Positions 1 to 8,472 of a DNA stretch of 38,392 nucleotides are shown here, piece after piece (positions within the stretch are counted from its first letter, which is position 1; the number at the start of each line of letters is the position of its first letter). Below the pieces are notes generated by a model that searched no databases, was not told the origin of the DNA, and was given only the letters and a program-made list of their open reading frames with translations. Location of the stretch: positions 1 through 38,392 of the IMG/VR virus record IMGVR_UViG_3300031972_002264; one strand, written 5' to 3'. Origin of the DNA: a virus. Made by a program: the position numbers and the translations under genes.

Positions 1-170
1 TAGAAGATTATGATTATATCAATAGATGGTGGAAGAAAAAGGCTATTAAACGATATACAAAATTATTAGAACAAGGTCGTATAAAAGATGAGACATTATT
101 TTACAATGATATGTTTAATATGACTTGGGAAGAGGCTAGAGAAAAATATTTAGGAGAAGTAGGAAGATGA
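1..170 (+). CDS. 3' end of an unidentified gene
   Basis: An open frame enters from the left edge (first complete codon at base 3) and runs for 55 codons to a TGA at 168-170. The visible tail is rich in Lys, Glu and Trp (EDYDYINRWWKKAIKRYTK... ending REKYLGEVGR) and looks like a helical soluble protein. I recognise no family. The stop overlaps the next start as ATGATAA, so the TGA is followed at once by an in-frame TAA. This is typical translational coupling with the HD-domain gene downstream. Reality of the frame is well supported by codon use and the tight junction; function cannot be assigned from this fragment. Confidence 0.6.
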   Translation, partial: EDYDYINRWWKKKAIKRYTKLLEQGRIKDETLFYNDMFNMTWEEAREKYLGEVGR

Positions 171-892
171 TAAATCAAGAACAAATGGATAACAATTGGA
201 ATGAGTTAATGTCAATCATTGATAAACATTTTGATGGTAAACAAAAAGAAAATATTTTGAAGTTACATAGTGACTTTGAAACAGAATATAAAACTGCACC
301 AGCATCTGGTAGACCAAACTACCACAATTGTTTTAAAGGTGGTTATCTTGACCATGTTTTACATGTGATTAAAAATTCACTAATGATTAAGAAACAATAT
401 GAAATGAATGGTGTTAAAGTAATACATTCAGATTCTGATGTTGTGTTAGCAGCTATGTTTCACGATTTAGGTAAACTTGGCGATGGTACACAACCTTATT
501 ACAAATATCAAACTGATGATTGGAGAAGAAAAAAACTAAAAGAGTATTATACTCATAACAAAGATTTAGATTATATGACAGTTCATGATAGAGCTTTATG
601 GTTGTTAGCTAAATATCACGTTGATGTTAATCCACATGTTTACAAAGCTATTTTATGTGCTGATGGTTTATTCGACCCAGCAGCTGAAACTTATTTTAAA
701 TCTTATGTAGATACAAGACATGTTCTTGGTTCAATAGTTCACTTCGGTGATTGGTTATCTACGATTTGTGAAAAACAAACTTGGTTACAAGGTGAAGAAG
801 AACATTCAGATGAAGCTGAAACTAAATTCAAAGAAGTTCCAAAAGAACAAATTGATAATATGAAAGCTAAGTTTGACGAGCTTTTTAATTAG
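167..892 (+). CDS. HD-domain metal-dependent phosphohydrolase
   Basis: 241 residues. The HD signature is visible in order: His63/His66 in GGYLDHVLHV, the central His-Asp pair at 99-100 in MFHDLGKLGDG, and a late Asp195 in VHFGDWL. These match the metal-binding H...HD...D set of the HD superfamily, which hydrolyses phosphate esters, often nucleotides or cyclic nucleotides. Small HD proteins are common in marine T4-like phages; their substrate is generally not known and I cannot infer it here. The start overlaps the previous stop (ATGA). It precedes a small membrane protein and the late sigma factor, so it sits in an early or middle accessory cluster. It ends in TAG, with a clear AGGAG for the next gene 5 nt later. 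The family call is firm; a nucleotidase or (p)ppGpp-type role is only a guess. Confidence 0.8.
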   Translation: MINQEQMDNNWNELMSIIDKHFDGKQKENILKLHSDFETEYKTAPASGRPNYHNCFKGGYLDHVLHVIKNSLMIKKQYEMNGVKVIHSDSDVVLAAMFHDLGKLGDGTQPYYKYQTDDWRRKKLKEYYTHNKDLDYMTVHDRALWLLAKYHVDVNPHVYKAILCADGLFDPAAETYFKSYVDTRHVLGSIVHFGDWLSTICEKQTWLQGEEEHSDEAETKFKEVPKEQIDNMKAKFDELFN

Positions 893-901
893 GAGATTAT
901 T

Positions 902-1180
902 ATGTGGATATTTTTAACAATATTATTTTTTATAATTAGTATCTTTACATCTACACTGGTGTATTACTCTTTACGAAGAATAACACAATACGAAGAATTA
1001 ATTTTAGAAATTCAACAAGTGATTAAATTCTCAACAGAGAAAATGAAGCTTGTTGATTCTAAAGGACATTATGAATCAGATGATGAGACTGGTTTTTTCT
1101 TTGAACAATTAAAACAAATACAATTATCTCTTGATGAGATATTTGAAGAGGAGACACAAGATGCCAAAAAAGAAAGCTAA
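902..1180 (+). CDS. small single-pass membrane protein of unknown function
   Basis: 92 residues. Residues 2-22 (WIFLTILFFIISIFTSTLVYY) form one strongly hydrophobic helix, followed by a basic SLRR that fits a cytoplasmic flank. The rest is hydrophilic, acidic and helical, ending EEETQDAKKES. There is no cleavage site, so it is probably a membrane anchor with a roughly 65-residue soluble tail. A holin is possible but unsupported: there is only one transmembrane span and no lysis gene nearby. The RBS AGGAG lies 6 nt before the ATG. Its 3' end overlaps the sigma-factor start by 20 nt. Confidence 0.7.
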   Translation: MWIFLTILFFIISIFTSTLVYYSLRRITQYEELILEIQQVIKFSTEKMKLVDSKGHYESDDETGFFFEQLKQIQLSLDEIFEEETQDAKKES

Positions 1181-1862
1181 AAGAAAAGTATATTTTGGAA
1201 AAGAAGTTCAAGACGCAATTATAGATTATAATTCTTCAACAGACCACGAAGAACGAAATGTTATTTATCAACATAGAATACATAAAGCATTTGACAAGTT
1301 AGCTGAGAATATAATTAATACTTTTAAATTTACTTATTTTGATTATGGGTTTGAAGATATTAAACATGAAGTAGTGGCTTTTATGGTAATGAATATGCAC
1401 AAATATGACCACACCAAAGGTTCAAAAGCATTTAGTTATTTTTCAGTTGTGGCTAAAAATTATTTGATTCTTCACAATAATAACAATTACAAAAAATTAA
1501 AATCTCACGATAATATGGACGCATTGGATAGACAAAGTAAATCAACTGGTTTTAAAGAATCTGATTACACAACATTAACAGAAGAAATTGTTGAATACTT
1601 TGATAATAATATGAACACTATATTTAAAAAAGATAGAGATTTAAGAATCGGATATGCTATTATTGACTTAATGAAACAAAGAGAAGATATTGAAAACTTT
1701 AATAAAAAAGCTATTTACATTTTGATTAGAGAAATGACTGATGTAGAAACCACACATATAACATCAGTTGTCAATACTTTAAAAAAACACTATAAAAAAC
1801 TATTGGATAAATACTATACCAATGGTTCAATCCTCTTCAATTCATCAAGTTCATTCTTTTAA
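1161..1862 (+). CDS. 55: late-transcription sigma factor, T4 gp55-like
   Basis: 233 residues from the ATG at 1161, chosen because GAGGAG sits just upstream; an in-frame ATG at 1131 lacks such a site. The N-terminus is very basic (MPKKKAKRKVYFGKEV). The stretch around FEDIKHEVVAFMVMNMHKYDHTKGSKAFSYFSVVAKNYLI resembles sigma region 2 as found in gp55 proteins of marine T4-like phages: a helix of conserved acidic and aromatic residues, then the hallmark pattern 'Y D . . K G S . A F . Y F . . V A K N'. In T4, gp55 binds host RNA polymerase with gp33 and gp45 and recognises TATAAATA. It is the last gene before a terminator and the first late-promoter-like box, as expected for a gene that switches on what follows. 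The remote similarity is read by eye, so a divergent sigma is the safe call and gp55 the likely one. Confidence 0.75.
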   Translation: MPKKKAKRKVYFGKEVQDAIIDYNSSTDHEERNVIYQHRIHKAFDKLAENIINTFKFTYFDYGFEDIKHEVVAFMVMNMHKYDHTKGSKAFSYFSVVAKNYLILHNNNNYKKLKSHDNMDALDRQSKSTGFKESDYTTLTEEIVEYFDNNMNTIFKKDRDLRIGYAIIDLMKQREDIENFNKKAIYILIREMTDVETTHITSVVNTLKKHYKKLLDKYYTNGSILFNSSSSFF

Positions 1863-1868
1863 ATAATT

Positions 1869-1893
1869 AACCCACTTCATTGTGGGTTTTTTA
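1869..1893 (+). terminator. rho-independent terminator after the late sigma gene
   Basis: A perfect 7-bp stem, AACCCAC / GTGGGTT, encloses a 6-nt loop (TTCATT) and is followed by a run of T (TTTTTA). It begins 6 nt after the stop codon of the sigma gene. It is the clearest hairpin terminator in the window and separates the accessory block from the baseplate operon. Confidence 0.9.
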
Positions 1894-1918
1894 TTTCATT
1901 CAATTTCTTACAAATTTA

Positions 1919-1933
1919 ATATTTATATATGAA
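1919..1933 (+). promoter_or_regulatory. late-promoter-like box, copy 1
   Basis: The 15-mer ATATTTATATATGAA lies between the terminator and the first baseplate-operon gene, 24 nt before its ATG. The identical 15-mer recurs at 22741 and 30446, each time just upstream of a + strand operon. Its reverse complement contains TATAAATA, the T4 late promoter octamer. As all three served genes are on the + strand, the working element may be the + strand TATATATG (6 of 8 to the consensus) or a related box. It would be read by the gp55-like sigma encoded immediately upstream. Confidence 0.7.
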
Positions 1934-1956
1934 TAAGTACATTCAGAGGAGATTGT

Positions 1957-2355
1957 ATGTCAGACGGAAAAGAAATATTTGAGGGGAAAACCTTTCAAGA
2001 CTTAACAAAAGATATTTACGAAAATACTTCAAAACGTAAAGTTCAAATAGATTTGTTAATATCAGAAATACACGGATTCATTACAACCATAGATGATGTG
2101 GTATTGGTTGCACCTATTATAAAAGAATATATGGATACAGCTGTTCGTAATGACGAACACTTGGTAAAACTTGCTGGTGTATTACAAAGAATCATTTCTA
2201 AATCACAGGGTGAATCCGATGAATCAATGTTATTAAGTGATGAAGAAAAAGCGGAATTAATGGGAACACTTCAAGATACAGTAGAAGATTTACAAAGAGA
2301 AAGTGATAAACTTGAGGCTACAAAAAACAAAACAATTGATTTGGGGACTAACTAA
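1957..2355 (+). CDS. first gene of the baseplate operon, acidic helical protein of unknown function
   Basis: 132 residues, no transmembrane segment. Long amphipathic helices dominate, with likely coiled coil toward the C-terminus (LSDEEKAELMGTLQDTVEDLQRESDKLEATKNK). The ATG follows AGAGGAG by 6 nt and lies 24 nt after the late-promoter-like box, so it should be among the first late proteins made. The stop overlaps the next ATG (TAATG). I recognise no family. Its small helical build and position ahead of the spike gene would suit a baseplate assembly chaperone or hub accessory factor, but that is inference from place only. Confidence 0.65.
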   Translation: MSDGKEIFEGKTFQDLTKDIYENTSKRKVQIDLLISEIHGFITTIDDVVLVAPIIKEYMDTAVRNDEHLVKLAGVLQRIISKSQGESDESMLLSDEEKAELMGTLQDTVEDLQRESDKLEATKNKTIDLGTN

Positions 2356-3635
2356 TGGGTTCAGTATTTGTAACACAACCTGATAGAACTGTAAAAGGAT
2401 TTTTAAATAAAGAATATCCTGTTCCTTTTTATTTACAATTTGTAGCTGGTTATTGTGTTGAAGTAGTGCATTCAGAAGAAAGTTTAAGATACAATGGACC
2501 AGAATCTATAAATTCAATCATAGCTTTACCACATTATACTGATAAAGTTTATAAGACAAGAGCTAGTGCTGGTGAGGAATATAGATACTATCCTTTGTTA
2601 AGAACAATAAATGATGTTCCCTCAAAGGGAGACCCCGTATTGTTGTGTACGATTGGTAAAATAAAATATTATCTTGGACCATTGAATACAAATGCCAATA
2701 GTCCAACTTGGAATGATGACCCATCATTTAGACGTGAATTAGTTTTAACAAATAAAAATATTGGCCAAGTTAGTCCAAGAGGTTTAAAAGGTGAGAGTCC
2801 TAATTTTAATAAAGAATTATCTTACAGTAGATTAACTAAAAAAAGAGAAATTGGTTTGGATTATGGTAACGCTATTAATGAAACCACTGGTGATACAATA
2901 ATTGAAGGTAGACATGGTAATAGTTTAAGAATAGGAAGTCGTAGTAACAATCCATATGTATTCATATCAAACAAAAGATTTCCAGATAATAACTTAGAGA
3001 GTATCGGTGATGGTAGTTTAATCAGTGTAACATCAAATGGTTCTTTAAGACAACATTTTAAAAATTTATTTGATGAAGATGGTAATCCAATCACATTTCA
3101 ATTATCATCTGATAGTGTTGAAGGTAACACATATCCAATTGGTGATATTCAATCTGATTTAAATAATGGTGCTGACTCTGATGAAACAATTTACCAATAT
3201 GGCTCAGTAGACACTGGTGAACTTGATGAAAATGGTGAGAGAATTTTTGAAGGAACTAATGCAAATCAAATTTTATTCCATTCGGATAGAATAACTTTAA
3301 ATTCTAAACTTGATGATATTTTTGTATCATCAATAAAAGATATACACATTGGTGCTGGAAGGCATATATCAATTGGGTCTGCTGATACTTTGAATCTTTT
3401 ATCATCAAATGTAAATATTGGTAATAGAGAACGAGCTTTTGAAATGCAACCAATGGTGTTGGGTGATACATTGAAAGAGGTATTGACTAAAATTATAAAT
3501 TTAATACCAACAATAACAATTCCTACAAGTCTTGGACCTCAAGTTCCAACACCAGATATACAAACTAAAGTAACGGAAATTACAACACTTATTGATAGTA
3601 TTACAAGTGCTTATCATAACATTGAAGGAAACTAA
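2355..3635 (+). CDS. baseplate central spike / gp5-like OB-fold and beta-helix protein
   Basis: 426 residues. The first part (about 30-170) carries a short-strand pattern with 'GDPVLLCTIGKIKYYLGPLN', which suits an OB-fold as in T4 gp5 or gp138-type spikes. The C-terminal part repeats short strands typical of a triple-stranded beta-helix (QILFHSDRITLNSK, DDIFVSSIKDIHIGA, HISIGSADTLNLLSSNVNIG). It then ends in a helical segment starting EMQPMVLGDTLKEVL, a form I recall from spike proteins of marine myophages. No lysozyme domain is visible, unlike T4 gp5. It sits two genes ahead of gp25, which fits the baseplate hub/spike. Such proteins trimerise at the tail tip and pierce the outer membrane. 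The family call is by fold pattern, so moderately sure. Confidence 0.6.
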   Translation: MGSVFVTQPDRTVKGFLNKEYPVPFYLQFVAGYCVEVVHSEESLRYNGPESINSIIALPHYTDKVYKTRASAGEEYRYYPLLRTINDVPSKGDPVLLCTIGKIKYYLGPLNTNANSPTWNDDPSFRRELVLTNKNIGQVSPRGLKGESPNFNKELSYSRLTKKREIGLDYGNAINETTGDTIIEGRHGNSLRIGSRSNNPYVFISNKRFPDNNLESIGDGSLISVTSNGSLRQHFKNLFDEDGNPITFQLSSDSVEGNTYPIGDIQSDLNNGADSDETIYQYGSVDTGELDENGERIFEGTNANQILFHSDRITLNSKLDDIFVSSIKDIHIGAGRHISIGSADTLNLLSSNVNIGNRERAFEMQPMVLGDTLKEVLTKIINLIPTITIPTSLGPQVPTPDIQTKVTEITTLIDSITSAYHNIEGN

Positions 3636-3645
3636 AGAGGTAATT

Positions 3646-4044
3646 ATGAAAAAGAAAAAACCAAATATAAAAACTATAATCAGACAAATCGTTAGAGAAG
3701 AAGTTGCGATGGCTATTAAAGAGGTAATAACCGAATTAAATAAACCAACTGAATCTCAACCAAAACCACAAAAGAAAATAGTTGAGAAAAAATCATTTAC
3801 ATCTAATTCAGTATTGAATGATGTATTGAATGAAACAGCTCAAGATGATGAATGGAAAACAATGGGTGGTGGACAATATACTTCAGATAGAATGAATGAA
3901 GTTATTGGGAAGAACTATGGTGATATGATGAATGGAACACAACCAGTTCCATCAAGTGACCCAATGAGTCAGTTCTTAAATAAAGATTATAGTCAGGTAT
4001 TAGAAAAGTCAATAGAAAAATCTAAAAACAAACTTGGAAGATAA
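3646..4044 (+). CDS. small basic-to-acidic virion-operon protein of unknown function
   Basis: 132 residues from the ATG at 3646, chosen over an upstream in-frame ATG at 3592 because AAAGAGG lies 5 nt ahead and the longer form would overlap the spike gene. The N-terminus is a Lys-rich helix (MKKKKPNIKTIIRQIVREEVAMAIKEVITEL). A Pro/Lys linker follows (about 37-50), then a low-complexity part ending with a second helix (SQVLEKSIEKSKNKLGR). There is no membrane segment. Similar short proteins with a 'KTIIRQIVREEV' start occur beside spike genes in marine myophages as I remember them, without known function. It lies 10 nt after the spike gene and 2 nt before the next. Confidence 0.65.
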   Translation: MKKKKPNIKTIIRQIVREEVAMAIKEVITELNKPTESQPKPQKKIVEKKSFTSNSVLNDVLNETAQDDEWKTMGGGQYTSDRMNEVIGKNYGDMMNGTQPVPSSDPMSQFLNKDYSQVLEKSIEKSKNKLGR

Positions 4045-4046
4045 CA

Positions 4047-4592
4047 GTGGGATTAAGACAAAAATTAATTGATGCTAAGGTAGATGCTTTACAAGAATCA
4101 GCACAAGAATCTATTGAAGTAGATACAGGCCCTAATTCTTATATTTATTTAGAGGCCGATAAAACAGCTAGAGCTATTCTTGAAACATTAAGTGAAGCTA
4201 ACTTAACCATAACTCAATTAAAAGCTCCTGTTGTGGTTGAGAGTTTGAAAACACCTGACCAACCTGTAAACATAGAATTAGAAACTTTGTTAGGTGAATA
4301 TCAACCTGTGTTAAAGGCATTGAGAAAAATAGGTGACCCACTTGGACTTGGTGGTATAATAGATAAGTTAGAGGGTGAAATTGAAAAAGCTATAACACCA
4401 TTATTGGAGGGTGGTGCTAAATTAGCTGGATTGGATTTGGGAAAAGATGCTGGTGGTTTAGAATCAATTGGTTATGTTTACATAGGTGAAGACCCTGATT
4501 CTGTTGAAGATTTTGATGTAGAGGATGAAGATGGTCAAAGAGAAAACACAACTGTTCATTTATCAGTTGAAGATATTGAGGACTTAATTTAA
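4047..4592 (+). CDS. baseplate-operon protein of unknown function, GTG start
   Basis: 181 residues. It begins with GTG, preceded by GGAAG inside the end of the upstream gene; no ATG gives a comparable start. The N-terminal half is helical. The middle is Gly/Leu-rich (KIGDPLGLGGIIDKLEGEIEKAITPLLEGGAKLAGLDLG). The tail is strongly acidic (EDPDSVEDFDVEDEDGQRENTT). The stop overlaps the gp25 ATG as TAATG. I recognise no family. Its place directly before gp25 is where several T4-like phages keep small wedge proteins such as gp53, but no gp53 signature is visible, so I leave the role open. Confidence 0.65.
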   Translation: MGLRQKLIDAKVDALQESAQESIEVDTGPNSYIYLEADKTARAILETLSEANLTITQLKAPVVVESLKTPDQPVNIELETLLGEYQPVLKALRKIGDPLGLGGIIDKLEGEIEKAITPLLEGGAKLAGLDLGKDAGGLESIGYVYIGEDPDSVEDFDVEDEDGQRENTTVHLSVEDIEDLI

Positions 4593-5083
4593 TGGCTATA
4601 AAAGATACATCAAGAAAACCATATATTCAAGATAATGATACTCGTGTAAAAGTTGGTATTGATTTACCGATTCGTAGGGGTGATGGATTGGATGGATTTT
4701 TTGCAACCACTTCAACAACCATTGAAGCTGTAAAAAACAATATAAGAAATTTATTACAAACAGAAGAAGGTGAGAGATTTTTCCAACCAAATTTAGGAAT
4801 AGGATTAAGGCGATTATTATTTGAACACATTACAAATGAAAATTTAATCGGTGTACAAGATGCCATATTGGATAAGATGGAATTTTGGTTACCTTTTGTA
4901 GAAGTAAGAAACATACAAGTTTTAAGTAGAGACGACTCTACGGACATAGGAGTAAATGAAATCAGAGTAAAAATAGATTTTAACATTAAACAAGACCCAA
5001 ACACTTTGGATTCAATAACATTAGATTTTTCATCTGATATATCAGAACCTGAATCCTCAATAACTAGTGGTGGTGGATATTAA
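4592..5083 (+). CDS. 25: baseplate wedge protein, T4 gp25 / P2 gpW family
   Basis: 163 residues, slightly longer than T4 gp25 (132). The family core is clear: 'TTSTTIEAVKNNIRNLLQTEEGERFFQPNLGIGLRRLLFEHI' at about 39-80, with the typical LL.T..GER...P..G..L..LLFE pattern. A beta-rich C-terminus with IRVKIDFNIK follows. gp25-like proteins sit at the inner baseplate, bind gp6 and form the seed from which the sheath polymerises. The N-terminal 30 residues and the Ser/Gly-rich tail are extensions. It is followed 13 nt later by the gp6 homologue, the canonical partner order. High confidence. Confidence 0.92.
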   Translation: MAIKDTSRKPYIQDNDTRVKVGIDLPIRRGDGLDGFFATTSTTIEAVKNNIRNLLQTEEGERFFQPNLGIGLRRLLFEHITNENLIGVQDAILDKMEFWLPFVEVRNIQVLSRDDSTDIGVNEIRVKIDFNIKQDPNTLDSITLDFSSDISEPESSITSGGGY

Positions 5084-5096
5084 TTGGAGATAAAAA

Positions 5097-7349
5097 ATGC
5101 CAACATATGGTAATGAAAATTTTAAAGAATCAAATGTAAATTATTTAAATAAAGATTTTTCAGCATTAAAACAATCATTGATGAATTATGCTAAATCTTA
5201 TTTTCCAGATACTTATCGTGATTTTAATGAAACATCACCTGGTATGATGTTATTGGAAATGAACGCTTATGTGGGTGATGTATTGTCATTTTATATTGAC
5301 CAACAATATCGTGAATTATTATTACCATTAGCTGAAGAAAGAAGAAACATAATCACAATGGCTAAAATGTTTGGTTATAAAGTTAAACCAATTGTTCCAG
5401 CTTATGTTGATTTAACCTTTACATCAAATGTTGATGTTGATAGTGGTGATACATCAAAAGTAGATTATGATAATGCTGGTGTGTTTGACCCAGGTATTGA
5501 AATAGTTTCATCAACTAATTCAAACACAACCTTTGTAACATTAGAACCAATTGATTTTAAAATAGAGCAAGAGAATGATACTAATACAATTGGAACAACT
5601 GCTGATACTGGTTTAGCTTCAACCTATACATTATCAAGAACCGTAAGAGCCGTAAGTGCAACTGAAAAAACAATTACATTCCAAGTTGGAATACCTGAAA
5701 AATTTAAAACACTTACCATACCAGATACTAATGTGATTGATATTATTTCTTGTGTGGATTCGAATAATAACAATTGGTATGAAGTTGATTTCTTAGCACA
5801 AGACAAAGTTCCAATTTCAACTCATTATACTGATGATGTGGATAGAGAATCTGCATACATTGATTTTCAAGGTAATACATCAGTAGAAGCCGTACCTTAT
5901 TCATTGACTTACATCACATCACCGAAAAGATTTACTCGTGAAACAAATCAAGACAATACGACTTCACTTGTGTTTGGTAATGGAGTTCTAAAAGATGGGG
6001 AAACTATTGATGATGGGTTTATTGATATGGAACAAGTTGGAATCATAATACCTGGACAAACAAATGATTTAAATCAATCTATCGACCCATTGTTAGGTGA
6101 TGAGTATTCAACATTAGGTGAAACACCAAACAATACAACTTTAACAATTACTTATCGTGTTGGTGGTGGAATTAATTCAAATGTCCCAAGTGGTGATTTA
6201 ACCACTTTACCAACTGTATCAGCTGTATTAGGAACATCTACTTTAACAAGTGTAACTAATGATACACCAGCTCGTGGTGGTAAAGATGAAGAGGATACGA
6301 TTGAAATAAAAGAAAAGGCCAAAGCTTTTTTCTCAACACAAAACAGATGTGTGACTAAAGAAGATTATGAAGCGAGAGTATTAAACATTCCAGCTAAGTT
6401 TGGAAACATAGCAAAAGCATATGTGACAAGAGAAGCTCCTGAAATTGCTGGTGATTCTAATTTAACACAATTACAAAACTATTTTAATGATATAGATAGT
6501 GGTGTTACTTTTTTCCGAAACTACATTAATTCACCACAATTTACATTAAATTTAAACAACTTAATCGATGGGACAGGCAATATCGAAACAGTGATAAATG
6601 GATTGGATGCCATTCTAGCATCAGAGATTGACAATATTGAACAACCTGATATAAGTAATTTAGCTAGAGAATTGGAATTAGGAACAATAAACATTTATGT
6701 ATTGGGATATAATAATAAAAAACAATTAGTTGGTAATCCACACTCGAATATATTAGGAACTGATGATAATTTACCAACAACTTTAACATCAAATCTAAAA
6801 AATTATTTAAATAACTTTAAAATATTGACTGATGTTGTAACAATCAATGATGGGTACATTGTAAACTTTGGGGTGTTTTTTGATGTCATAGCTGAAAAAT
6901 ATGCTGATAAACAAAAAGTAAAATTAGATTGTATACAAAAAATAAAAGATTATTTTAGAATTGAAAAAATGCAATTCAATCAACCAATTTATAAAAGTAA
7001 TTTAGAATTTGAATTAATGGGTGTTGAAGGTGTTCGTTCAATTGGACATGTAACCATTACACAAGAGAATGATTATTTTATTCCTGATGGTGGAGGTGAA
7101 AATTTAGATTCACCAACATATACTTATTCATTTGATAATAGTGTACTTGAAGTTGATATAGATGGTGAACCTGGAGAAGATGGAACTTTTGTAATAGCTG
7201 ATGGTGGTACAGATGGTTATGGTTATAAATATGATTTTGCAAGAGCACTATCGGAAGATGGTACAATTATAGTTCCACCAAATGTGGCAACACCAACGGT
7301 TTTTGAATTAAAGAATCCAAACCAAAACATACAAGGGAGAGTTAGATAA
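5097..7349 (+). CDS. 6: baseplate wedge protein, T4 gp6 / P2 gpJ family
   Basis: 750 residues, close to T4 gp6 (660). The N-terminus 'VNYLNKDFSALKQSLMNYAKSYFPD...FNETSPGMMLLEMNAYVGDVLSFYIDQQYRE' is the gp6/J hallmark. Around 390-450, 'ARGGKDEEDTIEIKEKAKAFFSTQNRCVTKEDYEARVLNIP' is the baseplate-J core. A C-terminal ferredoxin-like part (FGVFFDVIAEKYADKQKVK...) follows. The protein forms the ring of dimers linking wedges around the hub. The extreme C-terminus is Gly/Asp-rich and probably peripheral. The RBS TTGGAG is 7 nt before the ATG; the stop overlaps the next ATG. High confidence. Confidence 0.92.
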   Translation: MPTYGNENFKESNVNYLNKDFSALKQSLMNYAKSYFPDTYRDFNETSPGMMLLEMNAYVGDVLSFYIDQQYRELLLPLAEERRNIITMAKMFGYKVKPIVPAYVDLTFTSNVDVDSGDTSKVDYDNAGVFDPGIEIVSSTNSNTTFVTLEPIDFKIEQENDTNTIGTTADTGLASTYTLSRTVRAVSATEKTITFQVGIPEKFKTLTIPDTNVIDIISCVDSNNNNWYEVDFLAQDKVPISTHYTDDVDRESAYIDFQGNTSVEAVPYSLTYITSPKRFTRETNQDNTTSLVFGNGVLKDGETIDDGFIDMEQVGIIIPGQTNDLNQSIDPLLGDEYSTLGETPNNTTLTITYRVGGGINSNVPSGDLTTLPTVSAVLGTSTLTSVTNDTPARGGKDEEDTIEIKEKAKAFFSTQNRCVTKEDYEARVLNIPAKFGNIAKAYVTREAPEIAGDSNLTQLQNYFNDIDSGVTFFRNYINSPQFTLNLNNLIDGTGNIETVINGLDAILASEIDNIEQPDISNLARELELGTINIYVLGYNNKKQLVGNPHSNILGTDDNLPTTLTSNLKNYLNNFKILTDVVTINDGYIVNFGVFFDVIAEKYADKQKVKLDCIQKIKDYFRIEKMQFNQPIYKSNLEFELMGVEGVRSIGHVTITQENDYFIPDGGGENLDSPTYTYSFDNSVLEVDIDGEPGEDGTFVIADGGTDGYGYKYDFARALSEDGTIIVPPNVATPTVFELKNPNQNIQGRVR

Positions 7350-8470
7350 TGCATCATTTTATTTTTCCAAATCAAGACACTTGGATTTCAAGTGGTTCAA
7401 ATAAAATAACAGGTGAAACTTTTACAGACCAAAACTTTGGACGAGACCAAATACTTGAAGTCAAGAAAGAATTTGATAATTTTTCATTTGATTTTCCAAC
7501 AAGAGCATTGGTTCAATTTAGTGGAACGGAATTTACAGAATTGTCTAAATCAGTAGCGGATGGAACAATAGCTTCTGATGCAAAATACTATTTAAGACTT
7601 TATGAAGCTGAAGGTAATGCAGAAATGACAGAAGAATATACTTTAGCTATTCAACCAATATCACAATCTTGGGATGAAGGTACAGGTAAATTTGGTGACA
7701 ATCCAAAAAATACTAATGGTTGTAGTTTTGATAATCGTAGTAATCCAATTGGTGGAACTGCAACTGCTTGGGCTGATGTGGGTGGTACAGTCTTGAGTGT
7801 TAGTCAATCAACACAAGCTTTTTCAAATCAGTCACCTGATGTAAATGTAGAAGTAACCGATATGGTAAATATGTGGTTAGAGGGTAAAGAAGAAAACTAT
7901 GGAATGTTAATTCGTTTTAGTGGAAGTCAAGAAACAGATTCAACAACATTGGGTAATTTAAAATTCTTTTCAAGAAACACACATACGATTTTCTCACCAA
8001 GATTAGAAGTTCGTTGGGATGACCATATTGCTTGCAGTGGTTCAAACACAGGTTCATTAACTCAAATAACATCAAGTGGATTAGCTGATAACTTTTTATA
8101 TATGAAAGGATTACGAGAAAGTTATAAAGTAGGTGAGCGAGTTAAGTTTAGAGTTGGTGCTAGAAAAAGATATATTCAAAAAACTTTTTCTACATCAGTT
8201 CAAACCGTAACTGGTTCATTCATACCTGAAAACAGTGGTTCATATGCTATTAAAGATGTGGCTACTGATGAGTTCATTGTTCCATTTGAAGATAATCAAG
8301 ATACAAGTTATACAAAACTTAGTTGTGATAGTGATTCAAATTATTTCATTCAATACTTGGATGGTTTCTATCCTGATAGAGTTTATAAAATTTTATTAAA
8401 ATTAAAATTAGATGATGGGCAGGAACAAGTATTTGATGATGATTTTGAATTTGTAGTGAAAAGGAAATAG
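7349..8470 (+). CDS. baseplate-associated protein with DNRLRE-like carbohydrate-binding fold
   Basis: 373 residues. The first 225 residues show the pattern of DNRLRE/disaggregatase-type beta-sandwiches: DTWISSGS...FGRDQILEVKKE, then RALVQFSG, YYLRLYEAEG, SWDEGTGKFGDNP, VNVEVTDMVNMWLEGKEENYGMLIRFSG, and FFSRNTHTIFSPRLEVRWDD. These strands recur in bacterial surface and phage proteins that contact polysaccharide. The C-terminal 140 residues are also beta-rich (KVGERVKFRVGARKRYIQKTF...YPDRVYKILLKLKLDDGQEQ). It directly follows gp6, where T4 has wedge genes, so I read it as a peripheral baseplate adhesin or structural wedge part. Its fold is supported by pattern, its ligand is unknown. Confidence 0.6.
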   Translation: MHHFIFPNQDTWISSGSNKITGETFTDQNFGRDQILEVKKEFDNFSFDFPTRALVQFSGTEFTELSKSVADGTIASDAKYYLRLYEAEGNAEMTEEYTLAIQPISQSWDEGTGKFGDNPKNTNGCSFDNRSNPIGGTATAWADVGGTVLSVSQSTQAFSNQSPDVNVEVTDMVNMWLEGKEENYGMLIRFSGSQETDSTTLGNLKFFSRNTHTIFSPRLEVRWDDHIACSGSNTGSLTQITSSGLADNFLYMKGLRESYKVGERVKFRVGARKRYIQKTFSTSVQTVTGSFIPENSGSYAIKDVATDEFIVPFEDNQDTSYTKLSCDSDSNYFIQYLDGFYPDRVYKILLKLKLDDGQEQVFDDDFEFVVKRK

Positions 8471-8472
8471 TT

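Noticed and set aside
902-1180. Small membrane protein as a holin
   Set aside because: Only one N-terminal membrane span with a long acidic tail and no endolysin nearby; nothing specific supports lysis function.
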